Notes under the pieces: generated by a model
What the model saw: the letters and a program-made list of their open reading frames with translations, nothing else
Told to the model about the DNA's origin: nothing
The model's database searches: none
Source of the DNA: Dicaeum eximium
Taxonomy: Eukaryota; Chordata; Aves; Passeriformes; Dicaeidae
DNA length: 64,000 nt
Assembly (NCBI GenBank): GCA_013396995.1
Contig: VWZP01002415.1
Location: forward strand, 1,650,059-1,714,058
Direction of reading: 5' to 3'
Shown: piece after piece, positions 47,206-60,400 of the stretch
How the letters are laid out: each line of letters begins with the position of its first letter
Position numbering within the stretch: the first letter of the stretch is position 1
Translations under genes and position numbers: made by a program

Positions 47206-47246
47206 CTTCTGGCTTCTTACAAGTGCTTCTGGCTTGCTTACAAGTA
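47206..47246. repeat. Short tandem duplication (about 20-bp unit)
   Basis: CTTCTGGCTTCTTACAAGTG at 47206-47225 is followed by a near copy at 47226-47246 with one inserted G (CTTCTGGCTTGCTTACAAGT). A small local duplication. Confidence 0.85.
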
Positions 47247-50200
47247 GCCCAGAAGTATTCCTAAGGAGAGAGAAGGTACTTGGAAAGATCATTGCCCTCA
47301 GGGAGTGGTGGAGGGACTTTGTCCAGCCCCATGATGTCCTGTTCAGTTTTGGCTGCATTATGTGGGCTTGATAACCAAAGTCTTTATATGCACAGGAGTT
47401 ACTTTAATAGGAATGAGGGGTAACGAAAAATCTTCCATTTGAAAGTGGATTGCATTGTACAGGCATAAGGGACTTCACTGCCTGCTCAGAATAGATAGGT
47501 GGGAGGGTTTAATGTAAGAAATCAGGTGGTGAAAGGACAGGAAACAAGTGACTTGTGGCTCCTGCCATTTAAGCATGAAAGGGGCATGTGAAGAGGCATT
47601 AATTTCAGCCACACTGGGCTGAAGGGTACGGACTATTCACATAAGTAAGGCTTTGGAGGACTGGGCTTGTAAACCCCAGCTGCTTAAACAAAAGTCTGAG
47701 GCACCCTTTCTCAAGAGTACCTAAGTCTGGATTTCTAAAGGACCCACCCCTCTTAAGTTACTTAGGATATATCTACCCCTTCCATGCTGGATAATAGGGG
47801 ACTGTGCCTGGGCTGGTGGGGAGGAGGGATGAGGGAGACTGTCCTGATTGGGGCTGTGGGCTCAGCAGGACCTCCACAGGCTGCTGGTGCGGGGCTGGAT
47901 GTACCGGCACGGGCGGGCACCTGCGGCTTGCACGCTATCCCACATTTTTCATTCCCTCAGGCTCCTTCAAAACTGCTACTTTAAGCCTGCAGCAGGATTT
48001 CAGCAGAGGTCTCTTAGGCTTTAAGCAGCTTCTAACTGTATTTATGTGCTTTATCCCTTGAGTAGGATAAACAGGTTAGCAATTAACTCTGGTTTTCTGA
48101 CCTCTAGCTGGATAACCAGATCTCTAATTATATTTTCAGTGGCAGTGAGTCTCAAGAGTTGTGTGACACTATCTGAAAGTTTCCACTCCCATGTAACATC
48201 TGCAGCTCTATGTGGAAATTGGCAGCCAAGAAATTATCGGCATAACAGAAAGCAAATTTTTTTCCCCTCCTCGGTACTTCTGCCTCCTCAGCAATTCCAG
48301 TCCTTCCTCTCTGTTGCTTGGAAAATATTTACCCTGATAGGTGATTCCTGGCATGCCAGACAGGTAATATTGAAAACCAAAAAATTCTGAGAAGTATTTT
48401 ATTCAAAATACCATTTTTTTAATAAGATCCTTGTGGTAGACAATGTTCACAGGAGTCAAGAAATTAGAGACAATGATAAACCCCATGCATTGATAGGTTC
48501 TTTTTTACTGTTTCTCAATAAAGCACTATTTAGTGAGAGAGCGTGTTTTTTAGGGCTACAAAAATATTATTTAGGAAAAAGAAAAGAAAAATTTAAAAAT
48601 TTAACATAGCACTTACTTTAGAAGCACAAGTGACCTTCGGGAAGGTGACATAGTTGGAGGGACAGCTCTGGAACTGGCAGAGCACACCTCAGGAACAGAG
48701 TCTCTAGATCGCCTAATGCTGGGAGTTAACAGTGACAAAGCAGAGCAACTTGGAAAATCAGCTTGTTGTCATCCTGTGTGCATGTAACTCTTGAAATAAA
48801 ACAGTGATCTTATATAAAGGAAGTATATGGATTTACTCTGACAGCAATGCCAAGCGTTCATTCTAATCAAGTGCCACGCATATTCTCACGTTAAAAGGCG
48901 TAAAATAGACAGCAAATTAGCTACATTCACATCTTCAGAATGAGTGGTTTTTGCACGAGTTTTTCCATGTGGATTCCTACTACCTGTACAGAAAATTCAT
49001 GTCTGTGTCTGAGCCCACTTCTTATTTCACTGCCCATACAAATTATCCTTTCTGAAGACAGATGTGAAAGAACTGTTGAAGGTCTGCATCAAACCAGAAG
49101 AAAAATAAACTACTTCTTACTTACACAGAACATGATAATTTATTGTAATAAAAGCTGGTTTGGACTCACACCACAATCACTTCCACACTTCAGGCTTCTG
49201 TGCTGCAAAGATTATTTTGGAGAGCTGTGCCAAATTTCCCTGTCATCAGGACAAATGGGCAGTCAGACACTGGTAGATTCCTTCTCAAGAAGGTGGAATC
49301 TAAAGTAAGATGTGCACACCATCAAATAATAACCTACAAAAGTAAAAGCCAAGAGAAGAAAATACAGTTCACACATCAGCTGGAAAGCTAATTATACAGG
49401 TCTAGAGGACCATGACAAAGTCATTTTAGAAGCCTAATTTTGATTTTCCACGCAAAAGACAGAGGTGAGCCAATTAGTTCCTGCTTAGATCTTTCCCTTC
49501 TCAGTGGCTTCCTAGTTTCTCACAACTTGCCACCAATTCTGTTCAGCAGAGGCCAGTGCATTACACACCCAGTACCAGCCAAGTCCCTACTTAGCCTGCT
49601 CTACCCCCACCACCAAGAAGGAAACTCATGACAAAGGTTACTCCCACTGTGACTATGGAGAAGAGATGCCTACTGAGCCACTGCTGTTGGGAGTCACATT
49701 TCCTGTATTTATGCAGAAAGGAAACAGTGGGAATGTAGTATGGAAAGCAGGTGAGATGCATTCAAAAGGCTGCACACCTGAAGCAGTATTCAGGAAAAGA
49801 GATAGGGAAGAGAGGGAAGAAAAAAAGAGGGAAGATCAACTGAAGTTTTAATTGGTCTCATCTTTTAAAACAGTGGACTAATTTTTTCATCAAAAATTTT
49901 CAGACAAGGACTTAAGAAACAGCCTTAAACATTCAAATAAACTTTGTGGAGGATATACCTCGAAGTCACTGTACCCAGAACAACTTAGCAAGGTATAAAC
50001 AGTGCTGCATGAGGCCAGCCTTAGCAGAAGGACAAAAGCACCAATAAAGTTCATGTTTACTCCTGTGCTGAGCATGCAGCCAACACAGTGCCTGCTCAGC
50101 TCACATGGCACAGCTGGAGCCATGTAGTTGCCCTTCTGCCTCTCATGTAGACAGACACAGAGAGACAGACACATGAGGAACAAGAATACAGGAATGAAAT

Positions 50201-52926
50201 TGTTGCAGATCACAGGTTCAGGGCACAAAACACTCTGAGTGCTCTAAATAAAGGTCTAAAAGAAAAAAAAAAAAAAACAAATACTATGCTGTATAATTTA
50301 TACCTCAGAGAACAAAAATATAGGGATGATTCTGTTCTTTAGATGCCTGAAAGACTCCAAATACATCAAGACCAAATAAGTAGGCAGGCTATTCCAAGCT
50401 GAACTTGAAGGGTAATGTGGAAAAAGAGTTGTTTCATGACTAAGCCTACCCCTAAATGTGTTCTCATCCTCTATAACCTGCTTCTAGGCTGAAAAAAGAC
50501 CACACATCCTTCCTGTTTCTAAAAGTTCTGCCCTGTTTTTGTTGTTGGAAGAGGTTATAAATGCTGAATTCTGCAACTACCTGGCCAGCCACAAATACTT
50601 TTGTGGTGGTAAAGCAAAGATCCAGTGTTTGAGGTTGAACAGCCAGTAGTAACAGTGTGTGCTCTTGATTCTTCTCCAAGAAGCTTTGCTGTTTCCCTGT
50701 TCCTAAAGTGGAAAATAATTGCTTCATAAGAGTGTTGGCTTTTTTATGGCAAGTGATATACACACACCAATATTCAGAGAGTCTGAAAATTAATAATAAT
50801 CTCTGTGGCAGTTTTACATATTTGGTTTTCACCTTTCCAGTTTGTGTGTTAATTTTTTCAATCCCATTAACAAACCACCTAGAAAACGAAAAGTGATCCA
50901 CACACAGTGTAAAGTCAGTAATGAAAAGTGGCACTTGTCCATTGTCCAAAGATGCCATGTCACCTAATCACACTTTTAATGCATTAAAAAAACAGTATTC
51001 CACAAATTTATGAAGGGGAATAAAACCAGTCTGATACTGGTGCCTTTTAGTTTGGTTTAGCTTGCTCAGAAAATGAAGACCTAATAAGAGCCCTCCTCAC
51101 AGAAAGCATGCAAGTCTGAATTAGAAGTGTGAAACTGAATTTATGAAATAACCTTGGCAGTAAATAATAGCACACCTCAAACCAGGATTCATCACACACC
51201 TGTGTGGTAGGGAATGGAAGTCAGCTCCATCCCACTCAGAGTATCAATCACTCCCAGGATGCAAATTCCATGAGATACAGAAAGATTACTTTACATAAAC
51301 TGCAGAAAGTATTTGAATCAATGTAATAAAAGCTTCAGCACAGCATTGTACAGCCTATGAGTGTCCTTAGGAACACACTTTTTCATCATCTTACATATGG
51401 ACACAAGTATGGTATGTAGACAGATGAACTAGCTTGCAGCTGCAGACATAGTAGGCTTCATTCAAAGATTTATTCAAAGCTTTCAGTAATGAGTGTTGAC
51501 TCTTCATCAGAAGAAGCCTCACCTTCCTTCAATTAGCAGCAAAAGTGACCTTCACTCAGGGTGGGTCTTCCACCCTAAATGCATTTTGAGTGCTCTGCTT
51601 CTTTCTGACAGCATTTCTGAGTGGTGCCCAAAGGGGGCTCAGCCAGCAGGACACACAGCACCACTGGTGTGTGTCTGCCATCCTGGCTGGGACTGCTGTT
51701 TTGGAAGTGTTCCCTCGGGACAGAGAGCACTTCATGGACTGCAGCTCTCCGTGGGCCTGCCTCTGCCTACTCCAGTACAGGCACCCAAAGGAAACACCTG
51801 CATTCCCAATGTAGAATCCAGTAGCAAAGTCTTCTTAAAATCTGAGTGAGATATGTATATTAAAGTTAAAACACCAGTCCCAAGATATTGGCCAAGCCCT
51901 TCTAAACCCTGGTCCTTGGTGGCCATGCCAGGTGCCAGGGAAGAGGGAGCCAGCACAGCACAGTCAGTCCAGACAGCCACTGCTCCCTGAGCTCTGTGTG
52001 GCAGGCACAAAATTAGCCAGGCATTTTGCTGGAAAGCAAACACCACAGCCAGAAGGAGATAGATTGTCTTATTTTTATCTTCTACTACATAATACAATAC
52101 TTAGGTTCCATGTACTGCACATACAGTCTCCTAAATACTCTGTTATTTGGTAAAATTGTGTATCACAGTAAATCCCTGTATCATGTATATTGCAAGGGAT
52201 TTCTGACACCAAGATACCTTAGAAAAAAAAGATGCATGTGAAATGCACAGTAGAAAAAAAATTAAGGTTGTTTCTTCATTCTCATGTTTTTTTGCTGTCA
52301 TCAAAGAAGTATAAACACATAAACATAAAAACATAAATCTTATAGATAATTTTATATGTTTTTTATACATTAAAAAGAACTGTTTACCTTCAGCTTCTTA
52401 TTTTATTCCTTTTGAAAAGAGACTAATATAAAAAAGTTTTAAAATTAGTCATTCCACTGCCACTTCCTTTCTATTGCACTATTTATTACCTCTTTGAGAC
52501 TGCAGAAGAGGGATGCAAATGACCCTTTATTCCATAAGTCTTTGGATCAAACTCAGTTGCCTACCATGCTGATCAGATTTCCTTTTTTTAATTTTGGCAA
52601 GGGCTAGATATAACCCATCTTCATATTAGATTTTGCAATATAATCCTTGTTACCTAAGCCCACCTACACCTATCAGCGTACAACTTTCAATTTTTCTTGT
52701 AATTTCTTCCTTTATTTTTTTTTTTTAATTCATGCACAGAATCCCCACCCTTACTGATATGTAAAACATCAGGGCAAAAGATAATAAACTTGTTTGCAGC
52801 AGTTTGGCAAAGCCTGAGAGGAAGCATGAGGCCAGAGATCTGGGAAGGTCCAGGTCCTGCAGTCACATCCAGAGTTAATTTAAGTCCCTGCCAGCCTCAG
52901 TATAACAGAACTGGAAGTCTCTATTC

Positions 52927-52995
52927 AGAAAAGAAAGGAAAAGAAAAAGAAAAAAGAAAAAAAGAAAAAAGAAAAAAGAAAAAAGAAAAAAAAAA
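52927..52995. repeat. Purine-only A/G tract, AAAAAG-type microsatellite
   Basis: Sixty-nine consecutive purines with regular G interruptions roughly every six or seven bases. The lysine/glutamate-rich frame through it is a composition artefact. Such tracts are slippage-prone and can adopt triplex structure. Confidence 0.9.
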
Positions 52996-55900
52996 CTTTA
53001 AAGAAGTGCATCTAAACTTTGAGAGCAGACCAGCTCTCGTTGCTATTACATTTCCATTCAGGGGGGCTGGGGAGGGTCCGTGGAGGCTGCACCCCAGAGC
53101 ACAACAGCAACATTCATAACAGCCTTCATTCACTCCTCTGCAACAATGCTTCTTCCTGTATTCTACAGAATAGTCATTTAATATTTGTCTCTAGGTAATT
53201 AATTTTGGAAATGCTCTTCATTAAAACTGAACAGATCACCATGTGTTCTGCATGTACTGCGGGCACCCAGGTAACCTAGGGCTGATGCTGTGCAAAGCTG
53301 GAGACAGAGGAGCTATGGGTAGGATGGAGAGAATGCAGATTTATAAGATTGTTTTTAAAGTGTGAATGAACTGACAAACCTAATTTTTCTTGGTGCAGCA
53401 ATGGGTCATCTCTACTTTAAAAATAGTAGATGCAGAACTGTGTTGAATATTCAGTGTGCAACCAAGACTTCGGTCTTGGAAACTGGAAATTATTAAGCTC
53501 AGAAGTCCAGAAAAATACTAAACCTCTGTTCCCATGAGTTGTGTTCACTCCACCCACCTCAAATTGTCATTTTGGAGCTTGATTGAAAAGTGATTGAGAA
53601 GAAGGAGACAAAGAGCCATCAAACCAAGGCCCTGGCTATGAGGCTCCTGCAGCTGCTCCTTGCCTGTTCTATGAACAAGTAGGAGCATCAGAAACTTCTC
53701 CATCCTATTCCAGCAACCTCATATCTTGGAGAACCAGGAAGGTCAGGGTGAGCACCAGCCACCATGTCAGGGAGCAATATTGTATTAACCAGTGTCCATG
53801 GCTCATCCACCCTTTAGAAGTTTGGGATACCTAATACGGATAAATCATTTCACAATGCTGTTCTCTATTCTCCCCAACAAATTAAAAAGGTGATGCTTAC
53901 TTTCACTTCCAGCCAGAAGAGTATAATGAGCTTGTGTTCCAGCAAATAACAGGTCAGATTTCCTATCCTGATGAGGGCTAGTAGTGTTCCACCCACATTA
54001 TAAGGGAGGCTTTGGAATAAAAATTATACACACACAATGTCTAGTTATTATCCATCATTGCCATATAGAATTAAAATCTGAAAATAATTTGGTCATTTTA
54101 TCAATTCCTCCCAAGAGGTCACTCCACCTTGGATGTCCAGTCTTAGTCAACTGGGACCACACATATAATTACACAAGCACATTTTAACTTATATATACAA
54201 GAAAATAAACTTAATTCTGACATTCTGTAACTTTTGAAGGCTCAATTATTCAACCTTCCTACCCCTCAAACAGATGGAGCTCAGGAGGAGGAAAACTTTA
54301 TGACTTGTTTTAAAATAAACGTATCACTGGGTAGGAGAATTAAGTCCTCCACTCACAATCAAGTCTGTGACATCATTCATTGCTTGAAATAATGGCAGTA
54401 ACAGGCTGTTATCTTTGAAGTGCTGCTCACCAGAGGTGTATTAGAGCATGGGGGTATGGGAGCATGTTCAAGACTGCTGCATCCACTGCTGCTTGCAAGT
54501 CAGAACACAAATGCAGAGAGATGGCACTCTTGGATCCTGCTGTGGATCCCTTAGGGAGCTGCACACCTTTTGGCCTCCTTCCCTCTATCCCACTTCAGCA
54601 TCATATTCTGTCCTATTTTGGGCCCTGATGTTTCCCTCATCCTCTTAATTTCATCCTGATTTTCCACCTTCCTCCTCTTTTCCCTTGTGTGAACCCCCAT
54701 TCTCCCACCCCCATCTTTCCACATTTCTGGTAGTTCTCCCCCTCCCAGTACTCCTGCCTCCGCCCATGAGATCAAACACATAAGATCACAATGGAGCAGC
54801 CCTTACTGGCATTTCCCCTACTCAGAAACAGAGAAATATAAAGTCATCACAAACTGGGAAGACCTCCCCCAACCCACTCACCTGGGTTCTCTTTCTCCAT
54901 CCAGAGCCTGGTCATGACCAGGTAAGGGGAGAAGTTGAATTCTGTTAAAGGTACCTAGAGCCTGCAAGGACTGTGTCTGGCCCAGGATAAACACCAGCTG
55001 TAAACTCACATTTTCATAAATATCAGTTTGGTTAAAAGCAAAATTCTGCACTTCTGTACCAAATATTGATGTGCTACTTTCACAATGAAATAATAGTGAT
55101 AATTTTTTAGGATGTTCCAGTGTATCAGTTTCCCTTAATTCCATTCTCTGAAACCGTGGAACTATGAAACAGGCTGCTTCCAGGATAGTTTGCCTTGAGT
55201 CAGAGACTAACCAGAAAAAGCTCTTTAATTTTTATAAGTTTGACAGAGCTATAAACAATACTGCCAGTCCTGAGCATTAAGAAAGTACAAATCAGGCCAT
55301 GCACAAAAAGCCTCATAGATTAGCTGTAAAAATGAGTTGTTTGGTGTTTTTTTTAAATGCCAGTAAAAGCAGACACCTGTAGTTGAGGTGCTTTAGCTTT
55401 CTTATTCCATTTACAATGCTCCCCTTGCAATCTATGCAACTTTGCAAACTCAAGAAGCTTTTCTTTTGAAATGAAAGATAGGCTGCTTATATTTTCACTT
55501 GTCTCCTGGATCTTGATCTGGATGAAAACATCAAGCACTGAAACACTCAAATCAAGACAGATGGCACAACTATATAAGCAAGAGGAAGCAGAACTTCATG
55601 ATGAAAAGCATCAAGGAACATATCTATAGGTGATAGCACCAGTGTGTCTATCAAGCTCCTCGTATCTCTTAAGATAAAATTCCAGCCAATGAATCTCAAC
55701 TCTGTGGTTAGTTGTTAGTTATGCACTCCTTTCCAGTGCTTTGGTTAATATTTCACTGCATGACAAAAAAAGTGATTTGAGGGTAGCAGTACTCAGTACA
55801 GTAAGAAGAGAGTTCAGCTTCTTGCTCTGATTCTTCTTTCCTTGCATTATGTCTGTTTTCCTATCTAAAGCTATGATTTAAAAAAGAGTTGTAACGCTTC

Positions 55901-56481
55901 TAAAATACAGCAGCAACCCTAACAAGCCCCAGTAAAATACAGAGGACCACGGCTGAGGCAGCAGCTTACATGAGCAATGCCTGAGAGGGGTCAGGCCCTT
56001 TTGGGGCCAGGCTCCACAGAGAAGTATGCAGCAGTGAGCACAGCTGTGTGCAGCCCCAAGCGCTCCAGGAGCTCCATGGCACCCCAGGCTACCATGGGGA
56101 GAACAAACACACCCCTGTCTGCTATGTTTACAGGAAAGGATGCTGACGAGCTTGCTGAAAAAGCTGCTTACAGAGATGCCACCTTAGGCTGCCCTGGGAA
56201 GCAGGGTGAAACTCCTTGGAAGAGGGATTCTGTGGAAGAGTGAAGAAGGGATGTCTCTGGGGTATGCCCCTCTACAGTCCCACCCTCCATCACACTGTCT
56301 CCTGTGGACACCTCTGCCTCTGCTGACACTTTTCCCAGAAAGTAAACCTATGCATAGCACTGTATGTGCTGACTTGATACCCCATGGATTTGTTGAGAGA
56401 AAAAACAGATATGAAAATGACAAGTAAGTGGATCCTTGTTCCTGTACTTCTATATTCCTGTAGATTCCATAAGAGTTTCTT
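52996..56481. other. Noncoding stretch, no gene seen
   Basis: Anonymous sequence. Pyrimidine-rich at about 54575-54760, and moderately GC-rich at 55955-56340 without recognised content. Confidence 0.55.
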
Positions 56482-56537
56482 CAACATACCTAACATACAT
56501 ACATACCTAACATACATACCTAACATACATACCTAAC
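56482..56537. repeat. 13-bp minisatellite with ACAT core
   Basis: Three copies of CTAACATACATAC at 56490-56502, 56507-56519 and 56520-56532, with an extra ATAC between the first and second and a partial fourth copy after. A short hybrid of tetranucleotide and 13-mer periodicity. Confidence 0.85.
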
Positions 56538-56912
56538 CCCTTTTTAAATGGCACACTGACTTTGGCCACTTCAATGCAAGGATGATGCTAACATACCCAG
56601 AACTTCCTGGGACATGTTTTTGTGGAACTGATAGCACTGTCAGCAAGATATGGGACAACGGTCCAATGATAACTGGGCTACATGGGCATAGAGATGGAAA
56701 AAATATGCAAAAAGTAGAAGGCAAGAATCCCAAACCTTCTTATTTTTTAAAAGGGGAACATTTCAAAGTGAGTATCAGGCACCTGTTGTTATGTGCTAAT
56801 GGGGAAATCTTTCCACCAGATCCACAGGGCAGGTCTGAGATAAGCAGCTGGAGAATGATAAGTTATCTCTGTTTCGATTCAGGAAATATAGATGCTTCAG
56901 ATGCTAATGGTG

Positions 56913-57298
56913 TGTCAGCAGGGAGCCAGACACACGGTGGACTGGGGTTAAGTAAGCCTAGGCAGGTGTTTATTCATGTATAACATTTGCAGAGAAGGTG
57001 ACTCCCCACCTCGCTGCTGGCTGCCCAGAGGAACTGCTTATAACCAGAAATATGCTCAGAGAAGTCAAGCAGAAAGGTCAGGCGGGGCGAGAGGTGAATC
57101 CCAGCCATGACAGCCCTCCCGTGAGCGCTGGCACTCCCCAGCTCTGCACACATCCTGGGAAGGACGGGCTCTGTCCACCTGCACCTGCCAGCCCTGGCGC
57201 CTCGGCGGGACCAGCTGGGCTCCGGTGCTGGCCCGGCAGAGGGGACACTGCCAGCGCTGAGGGACGGAACTGCTGCAGCCTGGGACAACTAGAGGTCA
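56913..57298 (-). mobile_element. Probable solo LTR of an endogenous retrovirus
   Basis: Read on the minus strand, a TATA-like GTTATAAGC (complement of 57037-57045) is followed about 70 bp later by AATAAA (complement of 56969-56974), the promoter-to-polyadenylation spacing of an LTR. Plus-strand ends TGTCAGC and AGGTCA give TG...CA termini. Flanking hexamers ATGGTG (56907-56912) and CTGGTG (57299-57304) match at 5 of 6 bases, fitting a 6-bp target duplication as in betaretrovirus-like (ERVK) elements. The part beyond the TATA box is GC-rich, unlike the neighbourhood. No internal viral genes adjoin. Boundaries are tentative. Confidence 0.5.
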
Positions 57299-57340
57299 CT
57301 GGTGCATCCTTTGGCACTGCGCTGGATCCACTGTAGCTAA

Positions 57341-57472
57341 GCCATTCCCAGCAGACATTTGTCCAATCTATTTTCAAAATCCTCCCACCGTCACTCTAGG
57401 CAATCTATTCTTGTGCTTTCCAACAGAAAGTTAGAAAGCTGTTCTTAATGTCTAATCTAAATCATAAGTCAA
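57341..57472 (-). mobile_element. Old CR1 LINE 3' region fragment, antisense
   Basis: Words along the stretch match the antisense CR1 3' region in order: CATTTGTCCAATCTATTTTC, AAAATCCTCCCACCGTCA, GGCAATCTATTCTTGTGCTT and CTGTTCTTAATGTCTAATCT. In better-preserved copies these correspond to the TCCA-TCT-TTTTGAA, CTCC-A--GGAGA, GGCAGCCTGTTCCAGTGCTT and TTCCTAATGTCTAATCTAAA parts. The copy is heavily diverged and lacks both ends. Confidence 0.65.
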
Positions 57473-60400
57473 CTTTAAAAGTGACAAGTATGGTTAAAAG
57501 TTTCAAGATTTTTCCTAATAATAAATGTGGTTTTCATTCTATTTCTCTGTTGGTTGCTGCACATTCAGGTTACTTTCAAATCACTTTTTAAAACATCCCT
57601 CTAGAATCATGATGTATAGAAACAGTATTTATTATTTTTCACAAGAACTGAGATTGTCATTTGATTACATAAATCCAAGAGTAGGAGATTTAAGGAAGAA
57701 AAAAATTACAATAAATTCCTGAGAGAGATGCCAACACTTAATTTATCTGTAAAAGCTTCTCGGGGGTTTTTCTATCTGTATGCCTCACAGACCCATTGCC
57801 CAAAAGTGTTCTGAAGTGGCAGTAGTGTCAAGTAGAAAATACATGTCCATAACTAATAGAGAAAAATATCTCAGATGTGGAAGACATATATTCCTGTGTA
57901 TATGCATACATATTCCTTCATTTACCATTAATCAAAATCCCTTCTAATTGTCCCAATCATGTGAACACTGTCTTTCAGTAGATACTTTGCAAGATCCCAT
58001 TCAGAACAGTTAATAGCAAGAGAGGTAGTTTTCTCCTGACTCACCAAAGATGAACCTCTAAAAAACTGCCACTTTGCTCTGGTGCTTGAGCTCAAAAACT
58101 CTACTCAAAAAACCTGGGCTCAGTTTCTGATTCAAGCTTTTTGAAAGTGCAGCCTAAAGTTGCTACCAACCCTGATTCAAACAGAAACACAATAAAAACA
58201 CAAATAGGAACTCTGATCCTTTACATCAACAGCACCAGATATGAGGGAAAACTACACTGGCTCAACTTTCTAGATACACATGGCTGGGCACTGATTCATC
58301 CCTGGAGACAAACGTGCTCAAAGTTTACATCCTCAGAGCTTGTTATTTATCACTGGAAATGCCTAGCTTTTTAACTAGGGTGTCAGATTAATTTTGCTTA
58401 ACTTTAGCATCCGTGGCATAGTCAGCTGTATCTGAGTGAGTTACCCTAGGCACTGCACTTCTCCCAGAGCAGACACAGAAGCACAGCAGATGAGCTGTGC
58501 CTCCCCTTGGCTGCCAGTGGCCCCTGCACTGCAGATGTCTGACGTTAGGGAATATTATCAGCACCCTCCCTGCCTGCATCCTTCTCTCCAGAGCTACCCG
58601 GGGAAGAGAGGGGAGCAATTCCTGGTAAGAGACAAGCAATTGTCTCTGCTTACTATTTCCTATTAGCAGGCTCAGACCTGCCAGCAGGCCCTTTTCAAGG
58701 TGCCCGCTTATCAGGATTGCAATTGCGATAATCTGGAGTGCACTTCCAGGCTGAGAATTCCCTTGGAAAGCCAGGTATATAAAAATTAGGAATTGTAACC
58801 CCGAGTTTCAGTCTCCCTCTAGGTATCTAGCCTGAAGTACATTGTCAGTCTCTTTTCTGTACCTTCAGCAAACACAAGCAAGGGAAGAGGGCTTGTGGGT
58901 GTCCTAAGCTGTTTAACTTCTGCTTTTACCACATCACACCAGACCTATACATGGGATGTGCCTTTTTCTTTATGGATACAATACATTATCTACACATTAC
59001 ATGCAAATCAAGAGGCAGATCAACCTCAGACAATACAGTCCAGTGAAAGGTCCAGGACTGTACACTCCTAGAAAAGAGGAATAACCATTCATACTCATTG
59101 TGTCAACCATGCACTTAGAATGTGAAGGTATGTAATTTCCAAATGGCCCCAGTTTCCACCTTCAGCATGCCTCCAGGACATAGAGCATCAAGCTGGGTGG
59201 TCTCAGCTGTGTCTGGAAGAGCTAGCTCTGTTATGCTATGTACTGCATCTGAAACCAATCCCTTTCAATCTGTTCCCCACTTCCCAGACTTTTTTCTTTG
59301 CCCCACTGTAGAATAAAATCTGTAAGATGAAAATTTTTGTCCTCATTCCTAAAGCGCTGTGTGACAATAGAAAATCTGGGCCTTGTTGATGCAGTCTAGC
59401 AACATTATAGCCAAAAATTTTAACTGGAAGTATCACACAACTATAACAAGGAGCAGCTCTCCCATTCCCACCTGTAATGACCAGGATGCTTTCAGACAGG
59501 AGGCAAAGAAAAGAGTGAGATCTTCATCTCCTACCCTTAAAATCAAAGCAGACAGATTTTTTAACGAATGCATTTATTTTTTTGTCAGCAGCCATGAGTA
59601 TGGACCTCTTTCAAAATAATGTATGAGTACTGGACGTTGACCAAGCTTTTGTGAATAGTTACTGGATAAATATGTTTCTATAGTATAAAAAATTACTATG
59701 AGGAAAATGAAGAAAGAAAATAATGAGAGAGGAGTACAAGAAGCCCTGCAGAAATTTATGAGAGCTGGTAGAAACCACTACACCACCAAACTGCCCTTGA
59801 GCAGCCTAACCATGTTCCACCATCCCAAAAGGTTTGAACCAGCAATGCCAAAACTCTGGAGCAAAAGGACTAAATCAGGACCCTAAAGGACCCTTTTGGC
59901 TGCATGAAGATCTTTTATTTTGAGCAGAAAGCAAGTTGTCGTGAAGCCATGGCAGGGAAAACACACTGACACGAGGTCCCCCAGGATTACTGGTGCCAAA
60001 CACAGAAGCTACTGTCAGCTCACAAAATGCTTTACTGACATGCCAAAGATAAAAATTCTGTATTGCCAGCCACCCTTACCACACATCCCAAAATGTGCCA
60101 TATGGCCTAAAGTACGACAATGGATTTTGCCATTCCTTGGGTTTGGGTGTGAATTGACAATGAGTCTAACATATAAATTACATCATCTTTTAACTTTTTG
60201 TGATATATAACATCAGACAGCTTTGTCTGGGACAATCCATCATGAACTAGTCTTGTTGACATTCTGGATTCTCTCTTCTGACCTTGTCCTTTCAGCACAG
60301 GCATAATTGTGCTTATGATAATTTTATTCCCAGTTAGGCAGTGATTTTGCACACCTTTGAGTTACAGAATAACTAAGAAGCCAGTTCTCCGTACGACGGC

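Larger units (their letters stand above)
43893..52926. other. Noncoding stretch, no gene seen
   Basis: No gene or transposon was recognised. Two small tandem duplications are listed separately. The segment 46300-46470 contains several CpGs and ATTAAATCC/CATAAAAATTTA motifs and might be regulatory. A short coding-looking frame at 46159-46344 lacks an acceptor. A poly-A tract lies at about 50261-50276. Confidence 0.5.

Noticed and set aside
47280..47360. Possible CR1-like words (CCTGTTCAGTTTTGGCTGC)
   Set aside because: Only one short word resembles CR1 internal sequence; flanks do not match, so it was not called.
50464..50958. 164-codon minus-strand open frame
   Set aside because: No motif, no splice context, no family resemblance.
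52790..53119. Lys/Glu-rich 109-codon frame resembling a charged coiled coil
   Set aside because: The charged stretch is simply the A/G microsatellite translated.
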